From positions 916,567 to 980,566 of the forward strand of contig JAQFVV010012673.1 of assembly GCA_028023455.1 (NCBI GenBank): DNA of 64,000 nt, in the 5' to 3' direction. Positions 59,663 through 64,000 of the stretch are shown here, one piece after another. How positions within the stretch are numbered: the first letter of the stretch is position 1; each line of letters starts with the position of its first letter. The notes beneath the pieces are model-generated. The model made no database searches. It had not been told where the DNA came from and was given only the letters and a program-made list of their open reading frames with translations. A program made the position numbers and the translations under genes. This DNA is from Epiperipatus broadwayi. Taxonomy: Eukaryota; Onychophora; Udeonychophora; Euonychophora; Peripatidae.

Positions 59663-61009
59663 TGTACCATTCATTGATATCTTAGGGTTTATACAATTTA
59701 TGTTCTGCATATTCAGTGACCAAATTACATTTGATTTGCCAATTCCCTCGTTTGAATGTGTCAGGTAATTTTATCTAGCACAATTATTTTTCCTGGTCAC
59801 ACTACTTGCTTAATGTAACTCAACTTGAATAATAGTTGAGGACAGAACCAGCTTTTAATTTCTTTGAAAGGTGCCAGAATTCTATACAAGAATTGACTGG
59901 CCAACCTCTCCTTTCTTTATTAGTTACTAGTATCAAATTATTTCCTTTAATCAGATGATTGTGTTTTTTAATACAGTATCGGCAATTAATTTGGTAAAGT
60001 AATAATTGTTGAATTTAAATAATTCTACCCCATTAATAACACACTTTAATTGACAACAGTACAAAATATATTCCTATGATTTATTAAATTATAATTAGTT
60101 TAAAAACTAAATAGAGAATAATCGTATAAAAACAAATAAACCCAAATGGTTATTAAACACTACGGTTTTCTAAGATTCAGATTCTTATGATTTTTTATAG
60201 TCTGATGCAGCACCACATCTGCTATTTCTTTATAGTTCCAGAAAGTGATCACTTAAATTATGAAATAAAGTCCCTTACCGGTAAGTTGATTTGTTTAATT
60301 ATAATGGTGAGTGCATGTTTTTTTGTTCTGGTAAGAATTGGTTATTCACTCATTCCAGCTTTCAGGCAGTCTATGATTGAAAGATTTAGATAGGTGATGG
60401 CTTCACTTTTGGCATTCTAAGACTTCAGGAAGGAAGAAACATTGGCAAATGAACTTTCTCTACTCACACATATGATTGAATATGCTGGTAAGAGTAGTTT
60501 GATGCAATCTTTAAGTCTTTGTAGAGAATCAATTTTATAGTAAACTGTTTTTTTAGAAGACAAAGATCTAATACTTAATATGCATAGTGTATTTGTATTT
60601 TATATTGTCTCCCTGATTTTAATCAGCCACACACACATCCTGTTGACATCTTTTAACTTCAACAAATTTAAAGTAATTTTGTTCTCAAAGTCATCTTTCC
60701 ACCCCTTGGTGGCCATCTTTGATGATGGTGAAAGAATGCTGTGACTTTAACTTTTACCTATTGCTAATTGTTTTGCAATAAGAATTTATTTTCTTATCTT
60801 AGCAAAAATCAAGGTAACATTTTGTTATTCTCTTTATATCATCTTTTTAATCTCTTTAACTTAAATATATATATATATATATATAGCCTACATTGTCTAA
60901 AATTAAAATCAGATGGTATTTTAAAATTAAAATTATTTTCTTTTTGGTAATTTGATAATTTACACTTCTAAATTGCCAATGCAAAAAATTGTATCAAAGA
61001 TATGGTACA
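59663..61009 (+). mobile_element. (TA)n-targeted element TAE6, 1347 bp
   Basis: Perfect 6-bp inverted termini TGTACC / GGTACA, each against (TA)n. It shares ordered blocks with 56231-57447. An ORF at 60187-60393 has a hydrophobic stretch (LICLIIMVSACFFVLV) after a TTACCGGTAAGTT donor-like palindrome, but no family match. A poly-AT (60866-60884) and TATGGTACA end follow. Confidence 0.55.
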
Positions 61010-61619
61010 ATATATATATAGTCACTTTTTAATTTGTTAATTATGCTGATTGAGTATATAAAAATGCACATCATAGTCCAAAATTTCAAGTTTTCAGAAA
61101 TATAACTTGCACAAATAATTGAATATATGACACTTAAAAGAAAAATACAATGGGAATAAGGAATACACATCTCTTATTTGTAATATTTTTTTAAACAATG
61201 ATATGATTTTAATATAAATGATTTTAATACATGCAAACCCATTTACCTTTGTAAATATGTTAGATTTAAGTAAAAGTTACAATAGAAAAATATTAGTATT
61301 TTATATTACAGTGATCCTTTAAAAGATGAATGTGTTATTTTCTGCATTGAATTATGATAAATAAATAAAAGTAAAATAATTTCTTTTCTATAAAATAATG
61401 ATATATTTTTATAAATGGTAGTCATAATAATGTTTTAGGAATAAATATTATTATTAAAATATTTTAGTTTAAATTAGTTAGAAAGATAATGTATTTTAAA
61501 TTTTAATTTAAAACTGTTTAAACTTTATCAGTTTAAAAATATTTATTGAGTTTATTATTATTACATTGTAGACAGCAAATTAATTATTCAGAAACTGCTA
61601 GTTAATTTTTAATTTATTG

Positions 61620-61675
61620 ACCAATGAAATGTAATTATTTTCTTTTTGATGACATGCTGTCTGGATGTATAAAAG
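61620..61675 (+). promoter_or_regulatory. orphan CCAAT-TATA promoter
   Basis: GACCAATGAAATG at 61619 and TATAAAAG at 61668-61675, same spacing class as the element promoters. It is followed by a GAGAGAGAAATG-rich leader and, at 61875, ATGATGGA|GTAAGTT, a very short ATG frame with a consensus donor. It probably belongs to another LTR-like element whose ends I cannot place. Confidence 0.4.
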
Positions 61676-63035
61676 CCAAAGAGGAGATGAACTAGAGAGA
61701 GAAATGTAAAAAGGCGAAAAAAGAAATATAATTCATAAAAATAAACTGAACCAGCATTTCACTTAAAAGTTTGTAAAAATTATAAAATTTAATACATTTT
61801 ATTTTGTAAAATGTAAAAATAAATAAATTAATCATGCTGAAATGAATATACTATATTTAACAGTAGTTTAAAAATGATGGAGTAAGTTAAAGTAAGTTTC
61901 TCGATTTGCGATACAATTACAGTCTGAAACTTCAATTCACAATTAAAAATGTTATTGAAGAATAAGTGTAAGGATAAATTATTATTAGTGATTGGAAAAA
62001 CCATGAAGAATAAGGATTCTCAACTTCAATTAATTAAAAGGCATAAATACTGTCATGTAATGAAATATGTTTTATCTCTATTTTGTTGATTAATTTAAAT
62101 AATAACTTAATTATGAAGAGGAACAAAAATAAATACAGTGTGATAACTTATATAAAATAATTAAATTTGTTTACTGAACTTTAAAATAGTTTAATAATAG
62201 AAGTGAGACATTAAATGAAAATAGTTATCTTTTAAATTAAAGTAACTTATATTATTCAAATTAACTTTATAAAACTATAAAGAAGAATAGACATTCATAG
62301 TATATTTAATAATTAGGGAATATTGAGTAAATAAATATGATAATAAATGTTTATTATATATTATTTTAAATAAAAGCTTACTCCAATAAAGAACATTTTT
62401 TTTAGCAAATAAGATTATCCTATATAAAATACTAAAAGATAAAAATTCAGCAAGAATAGCTATTATTTTTGATTATGACAAATTTTGATAATATTGCCAG
62501 ATAATAGAGGTAAGTGAACTTGTTTATGTTTATTTCAGAAAAAATAATTACTATGTAAAATATAATGAGGAGAAAAAGTGGAAGTAGAAATGACTTGTGG
62601 ATTACAACTATGTACAGTAAAGTTCAATAGTGGGGAGTGTAATACTCAAATGTGTATTAAATTAGTAATCAACTACAGTTTTATTAAACTTCTATGGTAG
62701 TTATTCATATATAATATTGGAAGAGACTCAGATCTGAAAGTTTAAACAAAGATGCATCAATTTTTTTAAAGAGTTTTATTAAATTGTTATTAGTAATTTT
62801 TAATGTTTTACACAGGATCCTAGAAGTGGCTGGCAAGTGGAGAAATAAAATTAGTAACTCATGAGCAGGTGGAAAGCAGCATGCTGAAGACTATAATGAT
62901 GCAGGATGAGGAGGATGGATAAGAAGAAAAAAAACAGAAAACAATATTTTATTTTTCTTTCTTTAGTTATGATTGTTAATATTAATGTGTAGTATTAAAT
63001 GTTAAGCTTAGTGATAAGGTAATAATATTAGATAA
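61676..63035. other. AT-rich interval downstream of the orphan promoter
   Basis: No ORF over 60 codons and no repeat recognised. Confidence 0.4.
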
Positions 63036-63238
63036 AACAGGCAAAACTCACTATACGTATTGCCACACACAGCAAGCTAGAGTAATCAATGGATGCCAGA
63101 AGGCTTGTGCATAAAATCATCTAGTGCCTACTCATCCAATATCCCCAGACTAGTTTCTGGCTTGTAGCCTTCATCATTGAGGAGCCTTGGATCTGAGAGC
63201 ACTGCACATAGATCTTAGGATGGTGATCATGTGATGTT
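63036..63238. mobile_element. HR-2 element with near-intact hammerhead
   Basis: Starts ACAGGCAAAACTCACTATAC, with AATCAATGGATGCCAGAAGG and CTAGTGCCTACTCATCCAAT as in 31062-31386, and ends TGGTGATCATGTGATGTTTA. Only one arm is complete, so the hammerhead is not disrupted by palindrome formation. Confidence 0.65.
63142..63183 (-). ncRNA. type I hammerhead ribozyme, one core substitution
   Basis: Minus strand: ATGATGA (63177-63171) where CTGATGA is required, GAAA (63157-63154), stem II GGCT-ACA-AGCC, stem III ACTAGT, cleavage triplet GTC ending at 63148, and stem I TCCTCA/TGGGGA. Compared with 2199-2239, stems II and III have different sequences yet still pair, which is compensatory evidence for selection on RNA structure. 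The C-to-A core change should abolish or strongly reduce cleavage. Confidence 0.65.
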
Positions 63239-64000
63239 TATTGGCTTAAAATAATATTAGATGTATTTGATTTGAATATTCTAATATATTATTATATTTT
63301 ATATGTTTAATGTATTTTTAAAAAATGACGTTAATAAGAAATATGCTTAGAAAGTTAATATAATATATGTGAGTGTTGAGAAAAAGACAGTATGAGTAAA
63401 ACAATATTTTATAGTTATATTATAAGGTAAAATTATTAAAATATTAATTTAATAATATTTTAATATAAAATATATTTTATGAGTAAATTGATGTTATAAT
63501 GAGGAATCTAGACATGGGATTCGTGGAAATAAAAATACCTATGCTGTCTGAATCTCAAATGAAAATATGAAGAGAAGCAAGAAAATGAATGGTAACAGTA
63601 ACAAAATAGTTATGATCTCAATTTTGTATGACAAAACATATAATGGTAATCTTTGCCATAAAATATGGTTTCTTTTGTAATATAATTGTTAATATTATAG
63701 AAGAATACTTGAGATGAAGATGAGATTGTAATATTAGCGGTGATATAGCTTATGGTAGTTGATTTTAAAAATATACAACATAGTAAAATAAGTTATATTT
63801 CCAGGATAGGATGAAATACCTTTCTCAAGAACTGATTAAAATATTCTAATGAGATTGGTCTATGTGGCATGCATATATGTACATTTTTATGAAGAGATGA
63901 TTGGAATTTTCCCAAGAAATGGATGTTATTTTCCATAGAAACGTAATAGATAAGCTTGGATATTGGTATAGAATTATTAATAGAAAAATGACTACTTGCC
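63239..64000. other. AT-rich interval, nothing recognised
   Basis: No supported ORF or repeat to the window end. Confidence 0.4.

Overview
The window is AT-rich (roughly three quarters A+T by eye), nearly gene-free, repeat-packed nuclear DNA from a metazoan with a fairly large genome, most likely an invertebrate. The grounds are degenerate RTE-clade LINEs with (GAT)n tails, tRNA-like SINEs with Pol III A/B boxes, long (TA)n tracts, TATA/CCAAT promoters, GT splice donors and animal-type hammerhead ribozyme repeats. There are no operons, rRNA genes, intact tRNA genes or CRISPR arrays, and no host protein-coding gene could be supported. I cannot name the species.

Layout. 1-1696: minus-strand LTR-like element cut by the window edge. 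2041-3535: array of ~412-bp monomers, partly head-to-tail and partly inverted, carrying hammerhead ribozymes. 3536-7115: an RTE 3' fragment, a small foldback element and a nearly full-length but decayed RTE LINE (minus strand). 7699-9416 and 10957-12936: two related LTR-like elements, each sitting in a (TA)n tract, separated by a 78-nt poly-G run and a foldback element. 13-28 kb: mostly featureless AT-rich DNA with a tandem segmental duplication (19.5-20.6 kb) and foldback MITEs. 28-29.6 kb: a second LINE type with a SINE nested inside it (14-bp target duplication), an RTE 3' end and a MITE with 39-bp subrepeats. 31-37.5 kb: foldbacks, tRNA-like hairpin pairs, decayed hammerheads and an internally deleted RTE. 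37.7-50.5 kb: a large palindromic element whose right arm is split by an 11.7-kb insertion in a (TA)n tract. The insertion holds a 4.3-kb LTR-like element followed by a Gag-only LTR retroelement remnant. 50.7-51.6 kb: satellite-like 240-bp array invaded by a MITE. 52-61 kb: more SINE-like, RTE and foldback sequence, plus two related (TA)n-targeted elements (56231-57447, 59663-61009). 61-64 kb: an orphan CCAAT/TATA promoter and another hammerhead-bearing repeat.

The two most interesting systems are (i) compact type I hammerhead ribozymes in two repeat families, with compensatory changes in stems II and III, which look like animal retrozymes (non-autonomous circular-RNA retroelements); and (ii) a set of elements with TGTA...TACA termini, all lodged in (TA)n microsatellites. 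Several of these share a CCAAT-TATA promoter followed by a very short ATG reading frame, in three cases with a splice-donor-like sequence. RTE enzymes are the obvious mobilising machinery for the SINEs, but every RTE copy here is broken.
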